Below, piece by piece: positions 1 to 5,134 of a DNA stretch of 5,134 nt. Each line of letters starts with the position of its first letter. Position 1 is the stretch's first letter. The position numbers and the translations under genes are program-made. This DNA is from Alphaproteobacteria bacterium (GTDB taxonomy: Bacteria; Pseudomonadota; Alphaproteobacteria; Rhodobacterales; Rhodobacteraceae): assembly GCA_030424705.1 (NCBI GenBank), contig JAUHWJ010000206.1, forward strand, positions 1 to 5,134, read 5' to 3'. The notes below the pieces were generated by a model. The model had not been told where the DNA came from and ran no database searches. It worked only from the letters and a program-made list of their open reading frames with translations.

Positions 1-650
1 AGCCGCATCGCGCCCCATACGCCCGCAACGGCGGAGGAGACGACGGGCAGCCCCGTCTCCGCCTCCAGCGGCTGGGTGACGGAAAGCGTGCGGAGCCCGC
101 CGCAGGAGAGGAAGAGCGCATCCGCCCCGCCGCCCTCGGCCGCCCGCCGCCCGAGGGCCAGAAGCTCCGCCTCCGTCACGCGGAAGATGGCCTCCACATC
201 CTCGATCCCCATCGCCTCCAGCCGGACGACCGCGAACCCCTCCTCCTCGAGGAAGGCGCGGAGCGGCGCGTTCACCCGCTCGCCATAGGCCGCGCCGACC
301 GCGACGCGCCTTGCGCCGAGCGCGCGGAGCGCGGCGGCGACGGAGACGCTCATCGTCGTGCAGGGAACGCCCGAGGCCGCCTCCATCCGCGCGATGAGGT
401 CGCGGTTGAACGCGGCGCCGCGATAGAAGCTGAGCGAGGTGCCCATCAGCGCCACCGCCTCCGCCCCCCGCGCCGCGAGCCGCCGCGCCGCCGCCTCGAC
501 CTCGCCGATGACGGAATCGTAGCCCTCCGGCGTCAGCCGCGTGAGCCCGAGCCCCTCCGCGATGAACCGCCCTTCCGGATGCAGCGCCGCCGCCTCGGGC
601 GGAACCTCCCCGGCGGCGGGCGGCACGATCATGCCGATAAGGGGGCTCAT
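1..650 (-). CDS. Arylmalonate decarboxylase-like enzyme (Asp/Glu racemase superfamily), C-terminus cut by window edge
   Basis: Reading the minus strand from the ATG at 650 gives 216 complete codons before the left edge; the characterised Bordetella enzyme has about 240, so only the C-terminal tail is missing. The protein opens with IGMIVPPAAG and carries MGTSLSFYRG (residues 69-78), PCTTMS (96-101), AAY (120-122) and LSCGG (181-185). As recalled from the Bordetella bronchiseptica enzyme, the catalytic Cys188 corresponds to C183. The dioxyanion-hole residues Thr75, Ser76, Tyr126 and Gly189 correspond to T71, S72, Y122 and G184. Gly74 is also Gly here (G70), whereas racemases of the superfamily have a second Cys; this favours cofactor-free decarboxylation of a disubstituted malonate. 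The hydrophobic pocket is nearly conserved (L36, L39 for Val43, Y44, V152, I155 for Met159). An in-frame TAA 15 bases upstream of the ATG, with no start codon between, fixes the start. A weak AGGA lies at 661-664. The enzyme should be cytoplasmic. The natural substrate is unknown. The gene diverges from the dehydratase operon. Confidence 0.9.
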   Translation of the reverse strand, partial: MSPLIGMIVPPAAGEVPPEAAALHPEGRFIAEGLGLTRLTPEGYDSVIGEVEAAARRLAARGAEAVALMGTSLSFYRGAAFNRDLIARMEAASGVPCTTMSVSVAAALRALGARRVAVGAAYGERVNAPLRAFLEEEGFAVVRLEAMGIEDVEAIFRVTEAELLALGRRAAEGGGADALFLSCGGLRTLSVTQPLEAETGLPVVSSAVAGVWGAMR

Positions 651-961
651 AGAGGCCGGTTCCTGTTATCGGTCCGCAACCCTTGTCGCGCCACGGCCCG
701 AGAAGGCGGCCTTCCTGTGGAAGGACGCCCGGGCCGTTCGGCCGGAGCCCAGGCGGAGGCCGAGGGGGGATCAGCTTGGCCGACGTCGCAAGATCGAACC
801 GCGGTCGTCGCGGCGAGCGCGGAACGCGGTCGCCGGGGGGGCGACGACCGCGGGTCGATCTGACGTGGGTCAGATCGACCGGGCGCATGACCAGCTGACC
901 GCGCTTCGCAGCGGCGTGGTCGAAGCGGGAATTCGTCGAGCATGATAGACGCCGTCTTCAT
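647..961 (-). CDS. Possible small leader ORF ending on the decarboxylase start codon (doubtful)
   Basis: An ATG at 961 on the minus strand is preceded by a good ribosome-binding sequence (AAGGGGAG, about 6 bases upstream). It opens a 104-codon frame whose TGA overlaps the decarboxylase ATG as ATGA, the arrangement typical of translational coupling. The predicted peptide begins MKTASIMLDEFPLRPR and then becomes rich in Arg, Pro, Ser and Ala. I recognise no domain, signal peptide or membrane segment. The frame runs straight through the inverted repeats of the spacer, and GC-rich DNA is often open by chance in this frame: without the start-codon limit it stays open on through the complement of the dehydratase gene. 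It may be a real leader or only repeat DNA that happens to be open. Confidence 0.22.
   Translation of the reverse strand: MKTASIMLDEFPLRPRRCEARSAGHAPGRSDPRQIDPRSSPPRRPRSALAATTAVRSCDVGQADPPSASAWAPAERPGRPSTGRPPSRAVARQGLRTDNRNRPL
705..729. repeat. Imperfect inverted repeat, short hairpin
   Basis: The arms 705-715 and 719-729 pair over 10 of 11 positions (four pairs, one G/A mismatch, then six pairs CCTTCC/GGAAGG) around a 3-base TGT loop. A second small palindrome, GGCCG-TT-CGGCC, follows at 732-743. There is no T or A tract next to either, so they do not look like intrinsic terminators. They appear to be part of the same structured spacer as the larger repeats at 791-880. Confidence 0.6.
791..861. 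repeat. Long nested inverted repeat (20/21 outer stem plus inner hairpin)
   Basis: Arms 791-811 and 841-861 are complementary at 20 of 21 positions (core CCGCGGTCGTCGC against GCGACGACCGCGG). Inside them, 812-821 pairs with 825-834 at 9 of 10 positions around a GAA loop. A run of six G at 835-840 is left as the only sizeable bulge. The 71-base unit could therefore fold almost end to end as one hairpin, in RNA or as a DNA cruciform. It is not followed by a T tract on the plus strand or, reading the minus strand, on the other side. It could be a dispersed palindromic element, a structured leader or a large operator; the sequence alone does not decide. Confidence 0.8.
853..880. repeat. Perfect 12-bp inverted repeat with 4-base loop, possible operator or alternative hairpin
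   Basis: GGTCGATCTGAC at 853-864 pairs perfectly with GTCAGATCGACC at 869-880 around a GTGG loop. Its left arm shares 853-861 with the right arm of the 791-861 repeat, so the two full hairpins are mutually exclusive. A dyad of this size between divergent genes would suit a dimeric transcription regulator, but no regulator gene is visible in the window. No T-rich tail is present, which argues against an intrinsic terminator. Confidence 0.75.
902..927. repeat. Short inverted repeat
   Basis: CGCTTCG at 902-908 pairs perfectly with CGAAGCG at 921-927 across a 12-base loop. Two further C-G pairs are possible outside if G901 is bulged. It continues the run of hairpins in the divergent spacer. I see no independent evidence of function. 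Confidence 0.5.
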
Positions 962-1013
962 CTCCGTCTCCCCTTGCGCCCCCCGCCCCGGCGGATAGCC
1001 TCGCCCGAACGCT

Positions 1014-1020
1014 AGGGAGG
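1014..1020 (+). promoter_or_regulatory. Ribosome-binding site of the dehydratase gene
   Basis: AGGGAGG ends 7 bases before the ATG at 1028. This supports that ATG over the out-of-frame ATG at 1023, which lies only two bases downstream of the motif. Confidence 0.75.
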
Positions 1021-1027
1021 GTATGGC

Positions 1028-2755
1028 ATGGCCGAAGACGGCTTCAAGGGGCGCGCGCTGCGCTCCCGCATCGTGACCGAGGGGGTGGACCGCACGCCCC
1101 ACCGCGCCTTCATGCGGGGCATGGGCCTCGACGATGAGGAGATCGCGCGCCCCTTCATCGGCGTCGTGACGACCGAGGGCGAGATGTCCCCCTGCAACAT
1201 GGGCCTCGCCGCGCAGGCGGAACATGCCTGCGCCGGGGTGCAGGAGGGCGGCGGCACGCCGCGGCGCTTCACCACGATCTCGATCTCTGACGCGATCTCG
1301 ATGAACCACCAGGGCATGAAATGCTCGCTGGTGAGCCGCGAGGTGATCGCCGATTCGGTGGAGCTTGTCGTCCGCGGCCATTGCTATGACGGGCTCGTCG
1401 CCTACGGCGCCTGCGACAAGAACCTCCCCGCCATGATGATGGCGATGACGCGGCTCGACGTGCCCTCCGTCTTCCTCCACGGCGGCGCGACGCTCGCCTC
1501 CGAATTCGGCGGCAAGCCCTTCTCCGTCATCAACGCCTATGAGGCGGTGGGCGCCGTGCAGAAGGGCGAGCTGGACCGCGCAACACTGACCCGCATGGAA
1601 AAGGCCGCGATGACGACGATCGGCGCCTGCCCCGGCCAGTTCACCGCCTCCACCATGGCGATGGTGGCGGAGGTGATGGGCTTCGCCCTCCCCGGCTCCG
1701 CCACCGCCCCCGCCGTCGCGGCGGAGCGGAAGGCGATGGGAAGGCGCGCCGGGATTACGGTGATGGAGATCCTCCGCCGCGGCGGGCCGACCCCGCGCCA
1801 GCTCGTGACGCGGGAGAGCCTGGAGAACGCCTGCGCCCTCGTCGCCGCCACCGGCGGCTCCACCAACGCCGCGCTCCACATCCCCGCCATCGCGCATGAG
1901 GCGGGCATCCGCTTCACGCTCGACGATGTGGCCGAAGTGCTCCAGCGCACCCCGCTCATAGCCGACATGCAGCCCGGCGGGCGCTTCTTCGCGAAGGACG
2001 TGCACGATGTCGGCGGCGTCGCGGTGGTGGTGAAGGAGCTCATCAAGGGCGGCCATATCCACCCCGACACGCCAACCGTGACCGGCCTCACGCTGGGCGA
2101 ACTGGTGAAGGACGCGCCGGAGCCGGACGGAACCGTGATCCGCCCGCTCACGAACCCGATCTCCCCCACCGGCGGCGTCGTCGTGCTGAAGGGCAGCCTC
2201 GCGCCCGACGGCGCGCTTATCAAGGTCGCCGGGCTGAAGGCGCTCGTCCATGAGGGCCCCGCCCGCGTCTTCGAGAGCGAGGAGGAGGCGGTGAAGGCGA
2301 TCCGAGCCTCGGAATACGCGGCGGGGGACGTCGTCATCATCCGCAACGAGGGGCCGAAGGGCGGGCCGGGGATGCGGGAGATGCTGGGGCCGACGGCGAT
2401 GATCTACGGCCAGGGCATGGGCGAGAAGGTCGCGCTGGTGACGGACGGCCGCTTCTCCGGCGCGACCCGCGGCCTCTGCGTCGGCTATGTCTCGCCCGAG
2501 GCGGCGGCGGGCGGGCCCGTCGCGCTCGTGCAGACCGGCGATCTCGTGAGGGTCGATGCGGAGAAGGGAACGCTCGACCTCCTGATCCCGCCCGAGGAGA
2601 TGGACCGGCGGCGGGCCGCCTGGACCCCGCGGAAGCAGGCCCGCCTCGCCGGCGCGCTCCAGAAATACGCGGAAAGCGTCCGCTCCGCCCATCTCGGCGC
2701 GGTGACGCATGACGGCGCCGCCGAATGGCCGATGGACGAGATCGCGGATGACTGA
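1028..2755 (+). CDS. IlvD/Edd-family dehydratase (dihydroxy-acid dehydratase-like)
   Basis: The 575-residue protein has the full length and layout of the IlvD/Edd family. These Fe-S enzymes remove water from 2,3-dihydroxy acids or sugar acids to give 2-keto acids. The three expected cluster cysteines are visible: C56 in SPCNMGL, C129 in GACDKN and C201 in [10 protein letters not shown]. Metal-site and catalytic residues are also present: D88 in ISISDAIS, D130, K131 (the lysine carbamylated in the family), E451 in PGMREM, and S477 in [10 protein letters not shown]. The third-Cys motif differs from the commoner GACGGMYTANTM, which together with the neighbours suggests a paralogue rather than the branched-chain amino acid enzyme. 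No ilvB, ilvC or leu gene is nearby. It is first in an operon, and the next gene starts inside its last codons. Substrate assignment is open: 2,3-dihydroxyisovalerate, or an aldonic or other sugar acid. The family call is firm; ilvD proper is not. Confidence 0.92.
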   Translation: MAEDGFKGRALRSRIVTEGVDRTPHRAFMRGMGLDDEEIARPFIGVVTTEGEMSPCNMGLAAQAEHACAGVQEGGGTPRRFTTISISDAISMNHQGMKCSLVSREVIADSVELVVRGHCYDGLVAYGACDKNLPAMMMAMTRLDVPSVFLHGGATLASEFGGKPFSVINAYEAVGAVQKGELDRATLTRMEKAAMTTIGACPGQFTASTMAMVAEVMGFALPGSATAPAVAAERKAMGRRAGITVMEILRRGGPTPRQLVTRESLENACALVAATGGSTNAALHIPAIAHEAGIRFTLDDVAEVLQRTPLIADMQPGGRFFAKDVHDVGGVAVVVKELIKGGHIHPDTPTVTGLTLGELVKDAPEPDGTVIRPLTNPISPTGGVVVLKGSLAPDGALIKVAGLKALVHEGPARVFESEEEAVKAIRASEYAAGDVVIIRNEGPKGGPGMREMLGPTAMIYGQGMGEKVALVTDGRFSGATRGLCVGYVSPEAAAGGPVALVQTGDLVRVDAEKGTLDLLIPPEEMDRRRAAWTPRKQARLAGALQKYAESVRSAHLGAVTHDGAAEWPMDEIADD

Positions 2756-3620
2756 GCGCATCGGCTTCATCGGCCTCGGCCTGATGGGCGCGCCTATGGC
2801 GGGCCGGCTGATCGACGCCGGCTATCCCCTGACGGTCTGGAACCGGAGCCCGGAAAAGGCCGCGCCCTTCGCCGCGCGCGGGGCGAAGGTGGCGGAGAGC
2901 CCCGCCGCGCTCGCCGCCGCGGTGGACATCGTGATGCTCAACCTGATGGACGCGAAGGCGGTCGAGGCGGTCGTCTTCGGCCCCGAAGGCGTCGCGGAGG
3001 GGAAGGGCGCCGCGATCCTCGCCGATTTCGGCACGATCCCGCCCGAGGCGACGCGGGCCTTCGGCGCCCGGCTGAAGGCTTTGAGCGGGATGGACTGGGT
3101 GGATTGCCCCGTCTCCGGCGGCGCCCCCGGCGCAGCGGCGGGGACGCTCGCGATCATGGCCGGCGGCGAGGCGGCGGCGGCGGAGCGGCTCCGCCCCGTC
3201 ATGGCGCATCTCTCGGCCCGCTACACCCATATGGGCGGGCCGGGCGCGGGCCAGGCGACAAAGCTCGTCAACCAGATCATCGCCGGCTGCACCATGGCGG
3301 TGGTGGCCGAGGCCGTCGCCTTTGCGGAGCGGACGGGGGTGGACCCGGCGCTCCTCACCGAAGCGCTCGCCGGCGGCTTCGCCGATTCCCGCCCCTTCCA
3401 GATCTTCGCCCCCCGCATGGCGGCGCGGACCTATGACCCGCCGCTCGGCGCGACCGACACGATGATCAAGGACCTGACGGAGGTCGAGCGCGCGGGCGGC
3501 GCGCTCCCGATGGTCGCCGCCGCGCTCGCCGCGATGCGGTCGAGTTCGGCGGCGGGGGACGGGGCGCGGGACATCGCCGCCATCGTGGAGGTCTGGCGCC
3601 GGGCCGGGCCGCCCGCCTGA
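2748..3620 (+). CDS. NAD(P)-dependent beta-hydroxyacid dehydrogenase (3-hydroxyisobutyrate dehydrogenase / tartronate semialdehyde reductase family)
   Basis: The 290-residue product has the standard length of this cytoplasmic oxidoreductase family. The N-terminal Rossmann motif [13 protein letters not shown] (residues 6-18) is followed by WNRS (31-34) at the end of the second strand; an Arg there usually goes with NADP(H). The substrate loop DCPVSGG is at 119-125 with S123. The catalytic lysine is K172 in GQATKLVNQ, and the late KDL motif is at 241-243. The NQ after the lysine resembles tartronate semialdehyde reductase (GarR) as recalled, where mammalian 3-hydroxyisobutyrate dehydrogenase has NN; this is a hint only. 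Position 95 is Gly in DFGT, where many members have Ser. The ATG at 2748 overlaps the end of the dehydratase gene by 8 bases, so translation is probably coupled. It was chosen because the Rossmann fold starts directly after it. The enzyme probably interconverts a hydroxy acid and a semialdehyde in the same pathway as the dehydratase. Confidence 0.92.
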   Translation: MTERIGFIGLGLMGAPMAGRLIDAGYPLTVWNRSPEKAAPFAARGAKVAESPAALAAAVDIVMLNLMDAKAVEAVVFGPEGVAEGKGAAILADFGTIPPEATRAFGARLKALSGMDWVDCPVSGGAPGAAAGTLAIMAGGEAAAAERLRPVMAHLSARYTHMGGPGAGQATKLVNQIIAGCTMAVVAEAVAFAERTGVDPALLTEALAGGFADSRPFQIFAPRMAARTYDPPLGATDTMIKDLTEVERAGGALPMVAAALAAMRSSSAAGDGARDIAAIVEVWRRAGPPA

Positions 3621-3626
3621 GCGGCG

Positions 3627-4292
3627 TCAGAGAAACTTCCCCGCCTCCTTCCGCGCGAAGGCCTTCATCGCCTCGCCATGCGCCACGAGGAAGGCGCGCA
3701 CGCGCTCCGGGTCCCGCTTCGAGAGGGTGCGGAGCCACCAGGCGACCGCCTTCTGGATGAACCAGTCCCGGTCCGCCACATAACCCGCCGCCCAGCCGAG
3801 CACGCGCTCCCGCTGCTCCGGCGGGGCGAAGCGGCCCTTGGCGAGGTGGAGCGTGAAGGTCAGCGCGGCGCGGCGCGTCCACATGTTTTCGGAATTCGTC
3901 CAGCCCTCCAGCTCGTCGAGCCGGGCCGGGTCCGCGGCGAGCCGCCGCTCCCCCGCGCTCGCCGCTGTGTCCGCCACCGCCCAGGCGTCGAAGCCGGGCG
4001 CCCAGGAGGCGATGAGCCGCCAGACCGACCCGTCATCCGGAATCCGCGCCTGAATGAGCAGCTTCGCGGCGGCGACCATCGCCTCGTGAACATCAGTGCG
4101 CCAAAGCCCGTCCGCGAGCGCGACGCGGCCCGGAACATCCAGCGCCGCCCGCCATTCCGCCACGCGAAGGTCGATCTCCCCGTTCGTGACGCCGAGATAG
4201 CGCCGCGGCGCCTTGTGATAGGCCGCCATCCCTGCGGCGCGTTCCGCATCCGCGCCCGGCTCGAGCGCGGCGAGCGCCGCTTCCGGCGTCAC
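3627..4292 (-). CDS. DNA alkylation repair protein, AlkD-like HEAT-repeat glycosylase family
   Basis: The 221-residue helical protein fits the AlkD family, whose HEAT-like repeats cradle DNA and excise N3- and N7-alkylated purines without base flipping. Recognisable features are YHKAPRRYLGV near residues 25-35, LWRTDVHEAMVAAAKLL at 63-79 and the block FDAWAVADTAAS at 101-112. Comparing with Bacillus cereus AlkD as recalled, W104 and D108 keep the spacing of Trp109 and catalytic Asp113. R140 or R141 in MWTRRAAL would match Arg148, and W185 or W186 in KAVAWWLR would match Trp187. The start is a GTG that overlaps the stop of the upstream lipoprotein gene as GTGA, so translation is probably coupled. 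The N-terminal segment before YHKAP is normal for the family and supports this start. The gene ends 6 bases from the convergent dehydrogenase gene. Activity on a specific lesion is inferred from the family. Confidence 0.87.
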   Translation of the reverse strand: MTPEAALAALEPGADAERAAGMAAYHKAPRRYLGVTNGEIDLRVAEWRAALDVPGRVALADGLWRTDVHEAMVAAAKLLIQARIPDDGSVWRLIASWAPGFDAWAVADTAASAGERRLAADPARLDELEGWTNSENMWTRRAALTFTLHLAKGRFAPPEQRERVLGWAAGYVADRDWFIQKAVAWWLRTLSKRDPERVRAFLVAHGEAMKAFARKEAGKFL

Positions 4293-4795
4293 AGCCGGGA
4301 GTTCACGCGCGGCAGCATGGCGATGCGCAGCTCCCCGCTCCCCTCCTTGCGGAGGCCGTAGAGCCGGCCGTTCTCCAGCCAGTATTCCGCGATCACCGCG
4401 CCATAGGAAACGCGGAGCCGCCCCTCCTTCGTGATGAAGCCCTTGCGGCGGAAGGCGGTGGCGGGCTTCGCCCAGGGCTCGTAGGGGGCGTGGAGGTCCA
4501 TCAGGTCCACCTCGCCGTTCGCCGCGATCTTCAGGATGTGGAGGTCATGGCACCACTTCCCGTCCCAGGCCGCGCTGCCCCATTTGCCGGAGAATCCGGC
4601 CCATTCGGCCGGCACGTCGGGCCCCGGCGCCTCGATCTTGGCGACGGTGAAGAGATCGACCGTGTAGCAGTCGTTCACGACCGTGCGGTCATAGGGCGTA
4701 GGCCCCGCGGCCTCCTGCCTCTTAGGCGCGCACCCCGTGAGCGCCAGGCCCAGCGCCGCGGCCAGCGCCAGCGCGCCGCTTCCCCGTCTCCACAT
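4289..4795 (-). CDS. Predicted lipoprotein of unknown function
   Basis: The 168-residue product begins MWRRGSGALALAAALG and reaches a lipobox LTGC with the lipidated Cys at residue 22. The arginines followed by a hydrophobic stretch are a typical type II signal peptide. The residue after Cys is Ala, not Asp, so by the usual Lol rule it should go to the outer membrane. The mature part has two further cysteines, C43 (NDCYTV) and C82 (KWCHDL), that could form a periplasmic disulfide. It is rich in aromatic residues and appears beta-strand rich (FSGKWGSAAWDGKW, EYWLENGRLYGL). I do not recognise the domain. The start is set by GGAGG 7 bases upstream and by the signal peptide; a longer reading to 5002 would put a charged, Arg-rich stretch before the signal and overlap glmS. 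It lies 53 bases after glmS and overlaps the alkylation repair gene by 4 bases. Confidence 0.85.
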   Translation of the reverse strand: MWRRGSGALALAAALGLALTGCAPKRQEAAGPTPYDRTVVNDCYTVDLFTVAKIEAPGPDVPAEWAGFSGKWGSAAWDGKWCHDLHILKIAANGEVDLMDLHAPYEPWAKPATAFRRKGFITKEGRLRVSYGAVIAEYWLENGRLYGLRKEGSGELRIAMLPRVNSRL

Positions 4796-4802
4796 GCCCT
4801 CG

Positions 4803-4807
4803 CCTCC
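4803..4807 (-). promoter_or_regulatory. Ribosome-binding site of the lipoprotein gene
   Basis: GGAGG on the minus strand sits 7 bases before the ATG at 4795. It decides that start over the upstream in-frame ATG at 5002, which lies inside glmS. It lies just downstream of a weak CCGGC/GCCGG hairpin (4809-4824). Confidence 0.7.
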
Positions 4808-4848
4808 GCCGGCTCTTGCGCCGGTCTCCAGACCGTTCGGACGGGACC

Positions 4849-5134
4849 TTACTCGACCGTGACCGATTTGGCGAGATTCCGCGGCTGGTCCACGTCCGTC
4901 CCCTTCGCCAGGGCCGCGTGATAGGCGAGGAGCTGCGCAGGCACGGCGTAGACGATGGGCGCGATGAACGGGTCGACCGCCGGCAGCGTGACGATCCGCC
5001 ACGCCTCGGCCCCGGCGAGCGCCGCGCCGTTCGCGTCGGTGATCAGCGCCACCTTCGCGCCGCGCGCCATCACCTCCTGCATGTTGGAGACGGTCTTGCC
5101 GAAAACCGTGTCGGTCGGGGCCAGCACGATCACC
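4849..5134 (-). CDS. glmS: Glutamine-fructose-6-phosphate aminotransferase, C-terminal end (partial)
   Basis: Only the last 94 codons and the TAA stop are in the window; the rest lies beyond the right edge, so the GTG at 5133 is an internal Val, not a start. GlmS makes glucosamine-6-phosphate from fructose-6-phosphate and glutamine, the first step towards UDP-N-acetylglucosamine for peptidoglycan and lipopolysaccharide. The segment is the end of the second sugar-isomerase (SIS) domain. It includes IAPIVYAVPAQLLAYHAAL and the near-invariant tail GTDVDQPRNLAKSVTVE, whose Lys matches Lys603 of the E. coli enzyme in the sugar-phosphate site. The tail closely resembles E. coli GlmS, so the assignment is firm. 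It is followed on the same strand by the lipoprotein and alkylation repair genes, with no strong terminator between. Confidence 0.97.
   Translation of the reverse strand, partial: VIVLAPTDTVFGKTVSNMQEVMARGAKVALITDANGAALAGAEAWRIVTLPAVDPFIAPIVYAVPAQLLAYHAALAKGTDVDQPRNLAKSVTVE

Larger units (their letters stand above)
651..1027. other. Divergent intergenic region rich in inverted repeats
   Basis: This 377-base spacer separates the starts of the minus-strand decarboxylase gene and the plus-strand dehydratase operon, so it must hold both promoters. It contains at least five hairpin-forming segments between 705 and 927, listed separately. I could not find convincing -35/-10 boxes on either strand. 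The part nearest the dehydratase (962-990) is pyrimidine-rich on the plus strand. G runs occur at 764-769 and 835-841. No conserved protein gene is evident, apart from the doubtful small ORF at 647-961. Confidence 0.8.

Noticed and set aside
76..945. Several plus-strand open frames (76-288, 541-945, 579-863, 683-898)
   Set aside because: They have low-complexity Arg/Ser/Pro/Ala composition. The first lies antisense to a clear decarboxylase gene, and the others run through or out into the spacer. None has recognisable motifs.
974..1000. Possible promoter for the dehydratase operon (TTGCGC at 974-979 with GATAGC at 994-999)
   Set aside because: The spacing is 14 bases, too short for a standard sigma-70 promoter, and the -10 match is poor. 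CATGAT at 941-946 also lacks a -35 partner.
647..2770. A 707-codon open frame on the minus strand across the dehydratase gene
   Set aside because: It is the shadow of a GC-rich coding region. It is rich in His, Arg and Gly without any domain, and the plus-strand gene has all family motifs. Only its last part, from the ATG at 961, has a plausible ribosome-binding site and is kept as a doubtful entry.
2709..3620. Longer start for the dehydrogenase, adding 13 residues
   Set aside because: The extra residues are not part of the Rossmann fold and would extend the overlap with the dehydratase gene to 47 bases. The ATG at 2748 begins two codons before the usual first strand.
3678..4361. A 227-codon plus-strand frame opposite the AlkD-like gene
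   Set aside because: It is antisense to a protein with recognisable family residues, is Arg-rich, and has no domain or good ribosome-binding site.
4809..4834. Possible terminator after glmS (CCGGC/GCCGG stem and GGTC/GACC stem)
   Set aside because: The stems are only 4-5 bp, share bases, and neither is followed by a T tract on the minus strand. Read-through into the lipoprotein gene is more likely.
4289..5002. Longer start for the lipoprotein gene, adding 69 residues
   Set aside because: It would overlap glmS and place an Arg-rich stretch before the signal peptide. The ATG at 4795 has GGAGG at good spacing and starts the signal peptide directly.

Overview
The window is a very GC-rich stretch (roughly 70% by eye) of an apparently chromosomal proteobacterial genome. 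Strong third-position G/C preference and protein styles suggest an alphaproteobacterium, for example a Rhodobacterales or Rhodospirillales member, but this is an impression, not a phylogenetic result. There are six protein genes, two of them cut by the window edges. I see no rRNA, tRNA, CRISPR array or insertion sequence.

Left part (1-650, minus strand): most of a gene for an arylmalonate decarboxylase-type enzyme of the Asp/Glu racemase superfamily, running off the left edge. Positions 651-1027 form a 377-base divergent intergenic region unusually dense in inverted repeats. It includes a nested hairpin at 791-861 and a perfect 12-bp hairpin at 853-880 that cannot both form at full length.

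Centre (1028-3620, plus strand): a two-gene operon. The first gene encodes an IlvD/Edd-family Fe-S dehydratase. The second, overlapping it by 8 bases, encodes a beta-hydroxyacid dehydrogenase (3-hydroxyisobutyrate dehydrogenase / tartronate semialdehyde reductase family). With the divergent decarboxylase gene they look like a small acid-catabolism module whose substrate cannot be read from the sequence.

Right part (3627-5134, minus strand): the last 94 codons of glmS, then a small predicted lipoprotein gene of unknown function, then an AlkD-like DNA alkylation repair gene. The last two overlap by 4 bases (GTGA) and no clear terminator follows glmS, so the three genes probably form one transcription unit. 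It converges on the central operon with only 6 bases between the stop codons.

The best candidates for something new are the hairpin-rich divergent spacer, with a possible small leader ORF ending on the decarboxylase start codon, and the uncharacterised decarboxylase-dehydratase-dehydrogenase neighbourhood. I did not find clear evidence of a wholly new system.
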